Assembly: GCA_034359265.1 (NCBI GenBank)
Contig: CP136890.1
Location: forward strand, 55,297,501-55,361,500
Length of the DNA: 64,000 nucleotides
Direction: 5' to 3'
DNA from: Canna indica
Lineage: Eukaryota; Streptophyta; Magnoliopsida; Zingiberales; Cannaceae
Shown here: positions 1 to 11,211 of the stretch, one piece after another
Numbering within the stretch: the first letter of the stretch is position 1
Layout of the letters: every line of letters begins with the position of its first letter
Position numbers and translations under genes: made by a program
The notes under the pieces: generated by a model
Seen by the model: the letters and a program-made list of their open reading frames with translations, nothing else
Databases searched by the model: none
Told to the model about the DNA's origin: nothing

Positions 1-1285
1 ATATCCTTAGCACCAAAATTCTTGGTAATTGTTCTTTAGGTAGAAACAAGCTAAAGACCCATTTTCAAGGAATTTTCTGGAAATCTTTAACCAATCTGTA
101 TATGACCTCGGAGATTTAAAATTTCTAATTTTTGTAAATTAGTACTAGACCCCAAAATTTAGATTTTGATCCTTAAGGAATTTAATTTTTTAGATATTTT
201 GATTGAATCCAAATGGGGGGTATTCCTTATCTAACATTTACATTTTAAAGTTAATATCTTAAAATTAAGAAATGCGAATAAGGCTTGAAAAATCATACCT
301 TGTTGAAACTGCATCCAGTGTAGTTTTCGTCGAAGGACCGGTTGACTGTTCGATCGACCGACCTATGACCGAGTTTGGCCATGAACTGATCATAGTAAGC
401 ATTCGGTCGACGTATGACCAAAGGTTCAATCGACTGAACCATTGACCGAAGGTTCGATCGACGGGCAAACGGTTCTAAAAATAGTCGTTTCATTCTGTTG
501 TGCCCGAGCCCTGGGTGATGTTCTGCCTACAAAAAAGCCATCCCAGTCTTCCTATGATCTTTTGGATCCTATTGAGCCATCATTTGAGATCCTAAACTAA
601 TCTTTAATAGAGATATTCTTTCTAAACCCTAGATTTGAGCCTTACAATATATTTTGATATTGCCTTTGAGCTTTAATCGATTCATCACCAAGGCATTAAG
701 AGGAGCTAGCTTTGGAGCTAAGTGTTGTATTGTTTTGTTATTTGCTCCATTTATTGTTGTATTTTGTGTTTATTTTCATTGTATTACAAGTTTGTGAAAA
801 CCTAGGTTGCTAGGTTTGAGTTGGGTGGTATAGTCTTGGTGTTTGAGGCTTAAATCCAACGGTGTAAACTTAGTTTGCTAGGATTACTGATTGTTGTCCT
901 ATAGAGTTTGAGGTAGAAAAGTGCTCTCGATAGGAAGGCAGAGACTTCCGGGTGTGGAAGTACCTTAGGTGTGAGAGCGGAGACTCTTCGGGTAAAAGGT
1001 CCTCATTGTAAGGGAAACATTCCTAATCTAGTAAAGTTAAGTTTGGAAATCCTAAGTGGGGGTGCTTAGGTAGTGGAGTAGGCATTGAGGCTTAGCCACT
1101 ATAAATCGAATTGTTAGCATTGCTTTGTTGGTTGTTGAATTACTTGTTAATTATCTCGTTTTCACTTGCTATTGAAATGCGAATTTGCCTAAGTAATCAA
1201 TAAAATGTTTAAAACCCGATTTAGGCTAAGATTTTAGTTAACACACTATTCACCCTCCCTCTAGTGTAGGTCATTCAACTTACAC
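1..1285 (+). repeat. SIRE/Maximus-type LTR fragment
   Basis: This is the 3' part of a long copia LTR of the SIRE type, cut by the window edge. Three landmarks recur in other copies here: a cluster of GATCGACCG-like palindromes (about 335-470), the stretch GTGGAGTAGGCATTG followed by a CCACTATAAAT box (about 1074-1107), and the terminal ACACACTATTCACCC...CTCTAGTGT block (about 1241-1268). The same landmarks occur at 12217-13694 and 29799-30710, and in reverse complement at 19745-21115 and 25771-26983. No internal region or primer site follows directly, so this is a solo or truncated LTR. The first ~290 bases are AT-rich and are assigned only by position. Confidence 0.7.
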
Positions 1286-1712
1286 GATTTTTATCCCCTA
1301 GATCACAGACTTAATACTATTAAATCCCTGGTGATAAACGTAAAATGTTAATATCCTTATTTGACCATGTGGAGCCTCGAGCTGAGTTGTAGTTGGTTTG
1401 ATCTGGGTCGGGTTCATGAATTGGGGTGCTTTCGGGATCGGGCCGACTGGGCCTGAAGAGCCAGTCCAGTCTGAGGACTTCGTACCGAGCTCCAATAGTG
1501 TCCGAGTCTCCATTGTCTGTCTAGCTCTTTATATATGCCGAGCTTCCGTCCTTAGGTTCGTATCTGAGTGCTTGTTGAGTTCCATCCCTAGTCAAATCGC
1601 TAAGATAGGAGAGCTCAGTGTGTCTCTATTTTGTTGCTTTGTGCCTCTTCAGTTTTGTCACTTTACGAATCTTCTATTTTTGCGTCTAGTGTGGCAGTTG
1701 CAGGGGAAAGGA
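1286..1712. other. unassigned stretch, possibly SIRE 3' internal DNA
   Basis: No coding region is convincing here; the longest open frame (about 138 codons, plus strand) has no recognisable motif. The stretch ends in a purine tract, GGGGAAAGGA, directly before an LTR-type TGTTGG start at 1713. It may therefore be the 3' non-coding part of a SIRE-like element whose polypurine tract abuts its 3' LTR. Confidence 0.35.
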
Positions 1713-1868
1713 TGTTGGCCTAAGGTTTTCAACTTTGGTCTTAATCTCAGTTTTGATGATAACAAATATGGTGTTGGCCCAAGGATTCCACCTAGGCCTC
1801 ACTTTCTATTTTGATGATAACAATCAAATTTCTAATCCATTTAGTGAGTTTTGAGTTCAGATTGATAG
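1713..1868 (+). repeat. two successive SIRE-type LTR 5' ends
   Basis: TGTTGGCC followed by CTTAATCTC...TTTTGATGATAACAAAT begins at 1713, and a second TGTTGGCC...TTTTGATGATAACAA begins at 1772. Both match the start of the LTR at 12217. The pair suggests one LTR start interrupted by another shortly after its beginning. The second is in turn cut by the copia C1 LTR at 1869. Confidence 0.6.
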
Positions 1869-3889
1869 TGTTGGGATGGAAGAAGAAGCACAACAGAAAA
1901 AATGATTTAAAAAAAATACAATCCATCCCAAAACCAGCGATCAACTTTAGCAATCTTTAAGGAATTCAATCTACGAGTAGAAGGAGATGATATACCTTAT
2001 ACCGCGAATGGTAAGGCTGCTCCTATCCCCGTTTCAAGATGTCCAATCTCACGTCCTCCAAGGAAGGTCCACGCGAAATGCCTCGTAACCAAGGGACAGC
2101 GAACACCAAGACCCGTTGTGGCTCAACGGAGAGGGAAACACAATCTCGAAACATACCTAGGTGAAGTCGGCCCTTCCCCCAAGAACTGAGCACTAACAGA
2201 AAGGAAGAGGGGATAAGAAAACTACGAAACAAGGAGGAAGATGAAGGAATACCTTGCTGTCCTCCTTGGACTCCTCCAAGAAGATGAGGAGATGACACAC
2301 CTAAGAGGAAGAGACCTCGAAATCGGCTTCACAAACCCACGAAGGAGAAGCTTGATGGCCGGCCACCCATGGAGATCAAGAGGAGCTCTTTGGAGTCTTG
2401 CTCTTCAAGAAGCTTCTCAAGAATCCAAGCATTTGCTCCTCTCCAAGATCTCTAACCAATTTGCTTAACCCCTCTCAAAGGAGGTTAGGCCATCGATTTA
2501 TAAGGGGAGTAGGTGGCCCCCAAGGTGGATCTGCCCCCCTCCCCCTCCTTTTTAAATTCTCTCACCGGAATTCAAAATTCTGGGGTTTGCCTCCAAAATA
2601 ATAATATATATTTAATGGATTTATAATTAATTTGAAATTAATTAAATCCAACTAAATATAAACTTTAATTTATCTCTATAAATTAAATTCTTATTGATTA
2701 GGATTTATCATGTGCCAATTCCTACAATTTAGGGATGCCCTACAAATTAGAATTACCGAGGAACTCCTTCCTCGTGTATTCGTTCCTATAGGAAATATCT
2801 TTCCTATCATGTCTGTAAATGAGATTTGTGATCGTGTTGTAGCATGTCCATGCTAGTAGACATATAGTGCCGCATTCGGAATTTATCTCATAAGGTCTAT
2901 TACGAGGTTAGCCTATTGTGTGTAACCCATTGGGCCCCACACTAAGCGAACAGTGAGTTGTGCTTAACAGAGAGTCGGATTTAATAGAACGACTTCTATT
3001 CGAATCTTACGAGCCACCACTAAAACCCTTTTAGTGTGGTCGTGAGAGACTCCACTCACAAGTCAAGATTGACGTCTAGCAACATGTCATGACTACCCGG
3101 ATAGTGTGAGGTTCAATCTACAGGGATCGAACGACCTTCGGTGATTAGTTACCGTACAACTAAGTCCCTTTGTTACAACGTCCTGAAGTCGGCTAGGGTA
3201 TGTATGAAGTGTCAAACCCTAATACGGATTCATATGTATTCCACCCACCAAGATGTCGTCTTAATAATGAAACATCAGAAACATCTTCTTGACTTTCTTG
3301 TCTACTATGGCAAGAGATTCCCGAGTCGACACTTGCAGGGACACATAGGACACTATCTCCTCTCACTATAAATAATCGATTCCATGTTGGTTGCTCACCT
3401 ACCTCCATTATTGTTTCCCCATGCCCAGTAATACCCGGCACATGACGCTGAGGGCCATGTAGGGATAAAACTAAATGAATGGGTTGTCACTCACAAGGTA
3501 TCCCTGACAACCTCAGGTCCAAGGACTTCTTGCACCTACTATCACCTGAGGAACATCCTATTGACACTCATGTAAGGATTTCATTCTATGTTCCTCGTGC
3601 AGGTCCGTTCAGTGAACTCATTCCTTAATGAGCACCTTCACTTGTACATTAATGACAACTCATAGGTAATTGTGAGATCAAGTACCCCTTATCGTGTAAG
3701 GCATGTACCAAGTGCACCAGTCTATCCAAAATCATCAATCCCCTAATTGGTGATCATACGACTGGGAATATTTAGAACAAGAGCATCTGGATTCCAAGTC
3801 TCATTGGCATGATCTCATCATGGCCTTGGAATCAACTGCCCGAGTTCATGGGGTTCATCACAATCTAATATATACAAAATATAGATGCA
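1869..3889 (-). repeat. 3' LTR of copia C1
   Basis: On the plus strand it opens with TGTTGGGATGGAAGAAG, identical to the start of the second copy at 9368, and matches that copy through to GATGCAGC. Compared with the 5' LTR it keeps a longer segment near 2240-2400 that is deleted there (9740 region). Small open frames inside it show no motif and are not genes. The true outer boundary may be near 3985. Confidence 0.8.
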
Positions 3890-4112
3890 GCATATGATGA
3901 AAAGATACCTCATATTATTCATTAACCATAAATAGTTCTCTACACATCAACATGTGATTGGCTCAAGGGCACTATTTCTTTTAATCTCCCACTTGCACTT
4001 GTAGCCAATCATTGCGGTATTTAATACCCATACAACTTAAGTGGCGATTGAATTGGTAGTGCGGTAATGGCTTTGTGAATGTATCTACTATATTGTCTTT
4101 CATGTCGACACG
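3890..4112 (-). other. C1 3' non-coding end with polypurine-like tract
   Basis: There is no open frame. On the minus strand GCAAGTGGGAGATTAA spans about 3981-3996; this is the form of polypurine tract that usually abuts the 3' LTR in plant copia elements. If that is its role, the DNA between it and 3889 belongs to the LTR. Confidence 0.5.
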
Positions 4113-4589
4113 TTAGACATTTATATCACCATTTCCAACGATCTCTCTGATCAGGGGATACCGCCTTAGGATGTGTTTTGATTTGTGGTGTGGTCTAGGT
4201 TCCTTTGCTTTAGCAACAACCCCAGTGTTATCACAATAAATTGGGACCGGATCGGCAACCTCAGGAACAACACCCAGCTCAAAGATAAATTTCTTTATCC
4301 ACACTCCTTCCTTTGCGGCTTCGCTTGCAACGATGTACTCAGCTTCTGTCACCAAGTCAGCCATAGTTCCTTGCTTGGAATTTTTCCAAAACACCACGCC
4401 ACCATTCAGAGTAAATACATACCTGAAAATGGATTTACTGTCATCTGAGTCTGATTGGAAGCTAGAATCTGTGTAGCCTTCCGGTTTAAAATCTGACCCA
4501 CCATAAATCACGAGAACATCTTTAGTCCTTCTCAAGTACTTAAGAATGTTCTTTACAGCTTTCCAATGTTCCTCTTCAGGATCTGCCAA
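4113..4589 (-). pseudogene. copia C1 RNase H domain
   Basis: This 158-codon open frame is the C-terminal RNase H of a copia polyprotein, which degrades the RNA strand of the RNA-DNA hybrid during reverse transcription. Visible hallmarks are GYTDSSFQSD, which carries the first catalytic aspartate, EAEYIVASEAAKEGVW with the catalytic glutamate, and YCDNTGVVAKAKEP with the last acidic residue and the HHKSKHI tail. It ends in a normal stop shortly after that tail, as expected for the end of pol. It is separated from the upstream reverse transcriptase by stops and frameshifts near 4590-4850. The catalytic residues look intact, but the polyprotein that should carry them is broken. Confidence 0.88.
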
Positions 4590-5758
4590 AAATTAGCTAG
4601 TTACCCCTAGCGCATAAGCGACATCAGGCCGAGTGCAGAGCATAGCATACATGACGGATCCTACTACCGAAGCATAAGGGATTACGCTCATCCTTTTTCT
4701 CTCCTCAGGTGTCTTAGGAGACATCTTCTTAGAAAGAGTGATGCCATGACTCGTAGGCAAGTTACCTCTTTTACTACCTTCTATGCTAAACCTTTTTTAG
4801 CACGGTATCAATATACCGAGACTGGGACAAACCAAGCATCCTTCTAGACCTATACCTATAGATCTTAATGCCGAGTACATAGGATGCTTCACCCAAGTCT
4901 TTTGTGGAGAAGTTTTTCGATAACTATGCTTTCACTAACTGGAGCAGAGGAACATCATTCCCCATGAGCAGTTTGTCATCCACATACAACACAATAAACA
5001 CAACGACGCTCCCACTAACCGTTTTATAGAAACAAGGTTCATCTACATTTTTGATGAAGCCATACTCTTTGACTGTCTCATCAAAATGGATGTTCCAACT
5101 CCTCGAGGCTTGCTTGAGTCCATAAATGAACCTTTGCAGTTTACATATATACCTTCTTCAGTCCTACCAAAGACACGAAACCTTCCGACTGGGTCATATA
5201 GACTTCTTTCTCAAGTTCATCATTGAGGAATGGAGTCTTGACATCCATCCGCCGGATCTCGTAGTCATAATATGCAGCAATGGCTAGCATTATCCTAATG
5301 GACTTGAGCATGGCTACAGGAGAAAAAGTTTCATCATAGTCAAGACCTTGCCTTTGAGTGAAACCTTTTGCTACCAACCTGGCCTTATAGGTGTCTACCT
5401 GGCCATCGACTCCAATCTATCTTTTAAAGATCCACTTACACCCTATAAAAGTAACTCCTTCGGGTAAGTCAACCAAAGTCCAAACTTGGTTGATGAACAT
5501 CGAGTCCATTTCGAATTTCATTGCTTGCCTACCATTGTTTGCAATCAACATCCTTGATTGCTTGATCATAGGATTGCGGATCAACAAATTCCTGGTCATT
5601 CTCAATGGTAAGGAATAATCTTTCAGGTTGTCTATGCAATCTCCCTGATCTTTGAAGAGAGGTGGGAGGTAGGGTTTCTGCGATTGGTTCTTCTTGTGGA
5701 CTTTCCACGGGTGGTTGCGAATTTGCTTGTGGTTGTTGAACTTCATCAAGCTCAACAT
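4590..5758 (-). pseudogene. copia C1 reverse transcriptase
   Basis: Reverse transcriptase pieces lie in several frames. The first piece, near 5417-5540, reads GCKWIFKR, the usual start of copia RT. The second, 5141-5377, reads VAKGFTQRQGLDYDETFSPV and then RRMDVKTPFLND, where the aspartate of MDVK is the first catalytic residue. The YVDD box is readable at 4975-4986 inside VLYVDDKLL. The order and spacing match plant copia RT, but the frame changes at least three times and in-frame stops are present, so no active enzyme can be made. It lies directly downstream of the integrase, as in other copia elements. Confidence 0.85.
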
Positions 5759-6614
5759 CTTCCGTTCCCACTTTCCTTAATAAACTCTTTTTCTAAACAA
5801 GTGGCATGCCTACTGACAAACACATTTTGTTCAGTTGGCGAGTAGATATAATACCCTAAACTCTCTTTAGGATACCCCACAAAATTGCACCTGGTTTCTT
5901 GACGTACACGGGGCAACCCCAAATCTTGAGATGCCTCAGACTTGGTTTCTTGCCACTCCATATCTTATATGGTGTACTAGAGATAGACTTTGTGGGAGCC
6001 CTATTCAAAAGGTAGATAGCCGTTTCAAGTGCATATACCCAAAATGAAATTGGGAGATCAGTAAAGCAAAGAATGGACCACATCATGTCTAACAACGTGC
6101 GCTTCCTCCTTTTAGATACTCCATTATGTTGTGGTGTGCCTAGAGGGGTCCATTCGGAGATAATCCCATTGTCTTTTGGATAATGTGGAAACTTAGTGGA
6201 TAAGTACTCACTACCTCAATCTCATAAAAGGGTTTTAATACTTTTCCCTATTTGATTCTCAACCTCAGCCTTATACTCTTTGAACTTTTCAAAAGTATCA
6301 GACTTATGTCTCAATAGGTAGACATATCCATACCTTGATCTATCGTCTATGAACGTGATGAAGTAGGAATACCCACCTCTGGCTTGAGTTGTCATTGGTC
6401 CGCAAATATCTATGTGGACTAGCTCTAACAACTCTTTAGCCCTTTCACTATGCCCAGTGAAGGGGGACTTTTTAATTTTTCCTTTGAGACATGATTCACA
6501 AGTTGGCATCGATTCAAAATCGAACGGGTCAAACAACTCATCTTTGTACAACTTGTTAATCTGATTCTCATTAATATGACCCAGTCTCAAGTCCCAAAGA
6601 TAGGTGAGGTTCAA
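5752..6614 (-). pseudogene. copia C1 integrase
   Basis: Integrase would insert the cDNA into the genome. The N-terminal zinc-binding region reads LWDLRLGHI...CESCLKGK; the first zinc-ligand histidine of the usual LWHLRLGH is aspartate here. The catalytic core shows VHIDICGPM and FITFIDDRSRYGYVYLL, which supply two acidic residues. The C-terminal part continues in other frames with LPISFWVYALETAIYLLNR, then YKIWSGKKPSLRHLKIWGCP, and the copia-specific CNFVGYP...GYYIY. A stop and frame change near 6222 and another near 5860 split it. The family assignment is firm and the gene is plainly inactive. Confidence 0.86.
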
Positions 6615-6620
6615 ATTATC

Positions 6621-6920
6621 TCATTTCCTCTTGTGCATTTGTTCGATCTGAAATACATTATCAGTTACATCTAAGACCATCAAACTATTTGAAATGTGCC
6701 CAGTTCCATATAATTCATTAGAATGATATATGTGGCAACAATTGCCTTTTAAAGTCATTTCATAACCTTGTTCTAGCAACAAAGTAACAAAAATAATGTT
6801 CTTTATTAGAACAGGAACATAATAGCAATTGTTCAATTCAATGGTTTTGACTAATGGCAGATACAAACAATAGGTTCCTACGGCTAAAGCTATAACTTTT
6901 GCGCCATTGCCTACCCGAAG
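6621..6920 (-). pseudogene. copia C1 protease-integrase linker
   Basis: An 81-codon frame contains ELNNCYYVPVLIKNIIFV and YEMTLKGNCCHIYHSN. These resemble the segment after the copia aspartic protease (LxNVLYVPxLxxNLISV) that leads into the gag-pre-integrase domain. It lies between the protease remnant and the integrase, in the expected order. It probably forms one broken pol reading frame with its neighbours. Confidence 0.7.
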
Positions 6921-6923
6921 GTC

Positions 6924-7145
6924 CTAGTCGCATTTGTTTAGCATTCTACTTATTCTCAACCCCTGCAACGAATTGCAAATGTGAGCACCACAACCAATAT
7001 CCAATACCCATGTAGTAGAATTTTGTAATGATAAATTTATTTTGATAACAAATGCACCTGCGAAGGGGGCTTCAGAAGCCCTATTCTGCTTTACTTCTAC
7101 AATATACTCCTTTGCAGTTGCACTTCCAGTGGCCATCTTTACCAC
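6924..7145 (-). pseudogene. copia C1 aspartic protease remnant
   Basis: The protease releases the polyprotein parts. The active-site region reads TTWVLDIGCGAHIC; copia elements normally have LDTG or LDSG, so the residue after the catalytic aspartate has changed to isoleucine. The frame overlaps the end of gag and stops soon after LQGLRISRMLNK. It sits between the gag zinc knuckle and the pre-integrase segment, which supports the call. Confidence 0.8.
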
Positions 7146-7897
7146 AATGGAAACAAGTGCCCTTAGGAGCCATCTTCCCTTTCTTCTTGATATCCTTCTT
7201 GGGTTTCACATCTTTGTTTTTCGCTTTGTTCTTAACATAGCGTTTCTTTGCCTTTTTATGGGCACTACCCACTAACAAGACTTTGTCTTTTTTCCTTTAA
7301 AAGATGAGACTCAGTAGTCTTCAGCATATTAAGGAACTCAGAAAGCGAGGCATCCAGCTTGTTCATATGGTAGTTAATGATAAGCTGTGAAAATGACCCT
7401 GGAAGGGATTGGAGTATTAACTCCTGACTTAGCCCCTTATCAATGTTTACGCCCAATTTCTCTAACTCTCGATCAAATCAATTAGTTTGAGAACATGGTT
7501 TTCAACAGGGGTCCCTGCTGCCATCTTGGCCTGGAAGAGTTGTTTTGACAACACAAACCTAGCAGTCCGGCTCTCTACACCGTTCAACTCCTTGAGGTGA
7601 GAGAGGATGGCCCATGCGTCGATCTTTGCATGTTGTCGTTGCAACACATTGGACATAAAGGCGAGTATTATGCACTAAATAGTAGTGTTGTCATCTTGCC
7701 ACTTCTTGTACGTGGTTCTCACTTCCTCGGTAGCCCTTTGGGAAGGGGCATCTGGTGGCCTATTGTCATGATTAATGAATATAGGAAAGTATCTCTTGGG
7801 TAAGGACAATCATCTGGTTTCGAAACCAATCAACTTAGTTTGTTCCAGTGAGTTTATTTGCATCAAGTATGCTTCGCAATGACAGTGTAGATGACAT
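7081..7897 (-). pseudogene. copia C1 gag with CCHC zinc knuckle
   Basis: Gag forms the particle that packages the RNA. The likely start is the ATG at 7895-7897 (MSSTLSLRSILDANKLTG), the typical N-terminus of a copia UBN2-type gag. Further pieces follow in other frames: FVLSKQLFQAKMAAGTPVE near 7530, SQELILQSLPGSFSQL near 7400 and LDASLSEFLNMLKTTE near 7340. The end holds the zinc knuckle CFHCGKDGHWKCNC (C-x2-C-x4-H-x4-C) near 7130. At least four frameshifts or stops break it. The homologous region of element C2 is at 56509-58373. Confidence 0.85.
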
Positions 7898-9353
7898 GGC
7901 GACAATGAAATGCTACAAGGAAAAGTAAAAATAAATATGAGCTACCATTCTATATGCATGATTATTAAGGTCTTTTAATTTATCATGTCTCCCATTAATT
8001 TTTGCGGTTCCCAAATAACCATCCTATTAGGAAGCAGGAAGCCCTCGTTGGTAGACTTCCTTAGGGGAAAATGGAACCCCACTTCTCCTACTCGGGTCTC
8101 ACATTTAACACGACAAACCCTAATAGCTCCATGGGTAGGTAACTCTTTACCGATCACATCATTATGCGACTTCTGTCAAGTTTTGCCTCTATGGTTACCA
8201 TGGTCTTGTGTTTGCTCAACAAACCAAGGAGCTCTAGTTGAGTCGGATCCATCGTTTATTTACCCTAGTGAGAAAACAACCACCCTTGAGTTTGCTCAAC
8301 AAGGTAAGTCACGTTCAAGCTAGTAGTAGAGACACAAGGGTATGTGCCATATGAGATACGTGTCTATCATCACAAAAAGACATTGTGTTTGCACAACAAA
8401 CCCGTTGTGACAATAGACACACTTGTACCTTACAACGATGGAAGGCGTGACTGATATTCGTCATATCATAGACATTCGGAATCAATATTATTGGAGGGTA
8501 TCTTCATGCAATCATAATTATCTAAGCTATCAACAATTGAAGCAAAAACAATAAATAAAAACATAAAGTAAATAAGGATGGTTATGGATGTTCTAAGGGT
8601 TCCACCTGAGCCACCGGACGAACCAAGGCCATCATCGTATTGTTTTCGGGAGCTCTGTCTCGCCAAGGTGCTGCCCAAAATCATCTTGAAGGTTGCCGGT
8701 TCCATCAGTGCCTTCCCGGGGTTGAAGTTATCATCATCATGGCGCCGAACACCTCCTCTCCGTGTGTGCACCAAAATGGGGCAGCAAGCGTGCTCTTTGC
8801 GAATCTGCCCCTATACTTCTAATTTTACAAAACTAAAAGAAGAAGACTCCAAACAACCCAAAGGGAAAGGTTTAAGGAGAGGGAGACGAAGATTACAATC
8901 AAAATACTCAAGAGAAAGGTAGGGGTACGTAGGCCCTATTTAAAAGTTACAATGCTAAAATTTCACAAATTTACAAGCAATCAACACAACCACATTTTAC
9001 ACACAGTCACAACACATAGGGCTCATCCATAATCATCCTTTCATGTGCTAATCGGGATACGTTTTCACCCAAAACGGTCCAAACAACACATGTTGAAAAT
9101 TTCAGTTTTCGGGGTTGTTCAACCATGAACCCATGGGGTTCTTGAGTTCGAAATCTGTCCAAGACAAGTTTGGACAGTAGGTACCTCCCTGATTCGTCGC
9201 ATGAACCGTGGACCCAGAAGAACGACTGAAGAACCCCCAAAAATGGGTAATAAAATCTGTCCACAACATCCAACAGCCTGACGTTTAGGGAGCAAACGGT
9301 TTGTAAACGCAACAATAACGCGTAATAAAATTCTGAAAAAAATTTCTAAAGGT
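7898..9353 (-). other. copia C1 5' leader
   Basis: This is the untranslated leader between the primer-binding site and gag, about 1.45 kb and unusually long. A homologous leader occurs in element C2 (45998-46710 joined to 55740-56508), so it belongs to the family. Within it, 8466-8774 holds a 102-codon open frame, listed separately. The part 7898-8460 contains AACAAACC-type repeats (TTTGCTCAACAA at three places) but no gene. Confidence 0.7.
8466..8774 (-). other. leader open frame in copia C1, function unknown
   Basis: This is a 102-codon frame starting MVHTRRGGVRRHDDDNF. It has a basic N-terminus, a serine/glycine-rich middle (GLGSSGGSGG) and a hydrophobic segment (ILIYFMFLFIVFASIV) that could span a membrane. 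I recognise no family. The homologous leader in C2 begins with the closely related MVHAWRGGVRRHVDDDLN, in frame for about 30 codons before gypsy element G3 cuts it, and then reads into stops. The hydrophobic part may be chance translation of AT-rich leader. It lies upstream of gag in the same orientation. Confidence 0.35.
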
Positions 9354-9366
9354 GGCTCTGATACCA
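9354..9366 (-). promoter_or_regulatory. primer-binding site of copia C1
   Basis: On the minus strand this reads TGGTATCAGAGCC, complementary to the 3' end of plant initiator-methionine tRNA. It begins one base after the LTR end at 9368. It fixes the strand of the element and shows that 9368-11211 is the 5' LTR. Confidence 0.9.
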
Positions 9367-9367
9367 T

Positions 9368-11211
9368 TGTTGGGATGGAAGAAGAATCATAGCATAAAAA
9401 ATGATTTTTAAAAAAAATACAAATCATCCTAAAACCAGCGATCAACTTTAGCAATCTTTAAGAAATTCAATCTACGAATAGAAGGAGATGATATACCTTA
9501 TACTGCGGATGGTAAGGCTGCTCCTATCCCCGTTTCAAAATGTCCAAGCACACGTCCTCCAAGGAAGGTCCACACCAAATTCCTTGCAACCAAGGGACAA
9601 TGAACACTAAGACCCGTTGTGGCTCAACGGAGAGGGAAACACAACCTCGAAACGCACCTAGGTGAAGCTGGCCCTTCCACCAAGAACTGAGCACCAAAAT
9701 AAAAGAAGAGGGGATGATAAAACCACGGAACGAGGAGGCTCTTCAAGAAACTTCTCAAGAATCCAAGCCTTTGCTCCCCTGCAAGATCTCTAACCAATTT
9801 GCTTAAACCCTCTCAAAGGAGGTTAGGCCATCTATTTATAAGGGGAGTAGATGGCCCCCATGGTGGATTCCCCCCCCGCCCATTTTCAAATTCTCCTCGG
9901 AATTCAAAATTCCGGGGTTTGCCTGCAAAATAATAATTTATATTTAATGGATTTATAATTAATTCGAAATTAATTAAATCCAACTAAATATAAACTTTAA
10001 TTTATCTCTATAAATTAAATTCTTATTGATTAGGATTTATCATGTGCCAATGCCTACAATTTAGGGTTCCCCCTACAAATAAGGTTACCGAGGAACTCCT
10101 TCATCGCATATTCGTTCATATAGGAAACATCTTTCCTATCATATCCGTAAAGGCGATCTGTGATCGTGTTGCAGCATGTCCATATAGTGTCGCATTCGCA
10201 CTTTATCTCAAAAGGTCTATTACGTGGTTAGCTTGTTGTGTGTGAGGCCCCACACTAAGCTAGCAATGAGTTGTGCATAATGGAGAGTCGGATCCAATAG
10301 AACGACTTCTATTCGAATCTTACGAGGCACCACTAAAACCCCTTTAGTGTGGTCGTGAGAGACTCCACTCACAAGTCAAGATTGACGTCTAACAACATGT
10401 CATGACTCCCGGGATAGTGTGAGGTTCTGTCTACAGGGATTGAACGCCCCGTCCTTCGGTGATTAGATACCGTACAACAAAGTCCCTCTGTTACAATGTC
10501 CCAATGTCGGCTAGGCTACGGAAGAAGTGTCAAACCCTAATACTGGTTCATATGTATTCCACCCGCCAAGATGTCGTCTCAATAATGAATTATCAGAACA
10601 TCTTCCTAACTTTCATGTCTACTCTGGCCAGATATTCTCGAGTCGACACTTTTAGGGACACATAGGACATTATCTCCTCTCACTAAGAGTAACTGATTCA
10701 ATGTTGGTTCCTCATCTACCTCCATGAATGTTTCCCCATGCCCAGTAATTCCCGGCACATGACGCTGAGGGCCTTGTAGCGATAAAACCAAAGCAATGGG
10801 TTGTCACTCACAAGGTATCCATGACAACCTCAGGTCCAAGGATTGCTTGCACCTACTGTCACCCGAGGAACATCCTATTGACACTCACGTAAGGATTTTA
10901 TTCTGTGTTCCTTGTTCAACTTTGTTCAGTTAACTCATTCCCTAATGAGCATCTGCACTTGTACATTTTTGATAGCTCGTAGGTAACTATGAGATCAGCT
11001 ATCCCTTATCGTGTAAGGCATGTACCAAGTGCACCAGTCTATCCGGAATCATCAATCCCCTTATTGGTGATCCTACGACTGGGAACATTTAGAACAGGGG
11101 CATTTGAATTCCAAGTCTCACTAGACGGATCTCATCATGGCCATGGAATCAATTGTCCGAGTTCATGGGGTTCATCACAATCTAATATATACAAAATATA
11201 GATGCAGCTTC
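9368..11211 (-). repeat. 5' LTR of copia C1
   Basis: It matches the 3' LTR at 1869-3889 along its length, with a deletion of about 150 bases near 9740 relative to that copy. Its inner edge abuts the primer-binding site. Its outer edge at 11211 is where similarity to the other LTR ends and SIRE-type DNA begins, so it may be truncated. The LTR promoter should lie inside it, but no TATA box can be singled out in the AT-rich sequence. Confidence 0.8.

Larger units (their letters stand above)
1869..11211 (-). mobile_element. Ty1/copia retrotransposon C1, decayed
   Basis: This is a two-LTR copia element read on the minus strand. The 5' LTR is 9368-11211 and the 3' LTR 1869-3889. The tRNA-iMet primer-binding site lies at 9354-9366. 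The internal order gag, protease, integrase, reverse transcriptase, RNase H is diagnostic of copia, since gypsy elements place integrase last. Every domain is broken by frameshifts or stops, so it cannot move on its own. The LTR copies stop matching at 3890/11212. A polypurine-like tract at 3983-3994 suggests the 3' LTR really extends to about 3985 and that the 5' LTR is truncated at 11211. No target duplication is recognisable. A related copy, C2, starts at 45845. Confidence 0.85.

Noticed and set aside
1398..1814. 138-codon plus-strand frame
   Set aside because: No recognisable motif, and it runs into two LTR starts; most likely chance.
8578..8922. 114-codon plus-strand frame opposite the C1 leader ORF
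   Set aside because: Antisense shadow of the leader; not preserved in C2.
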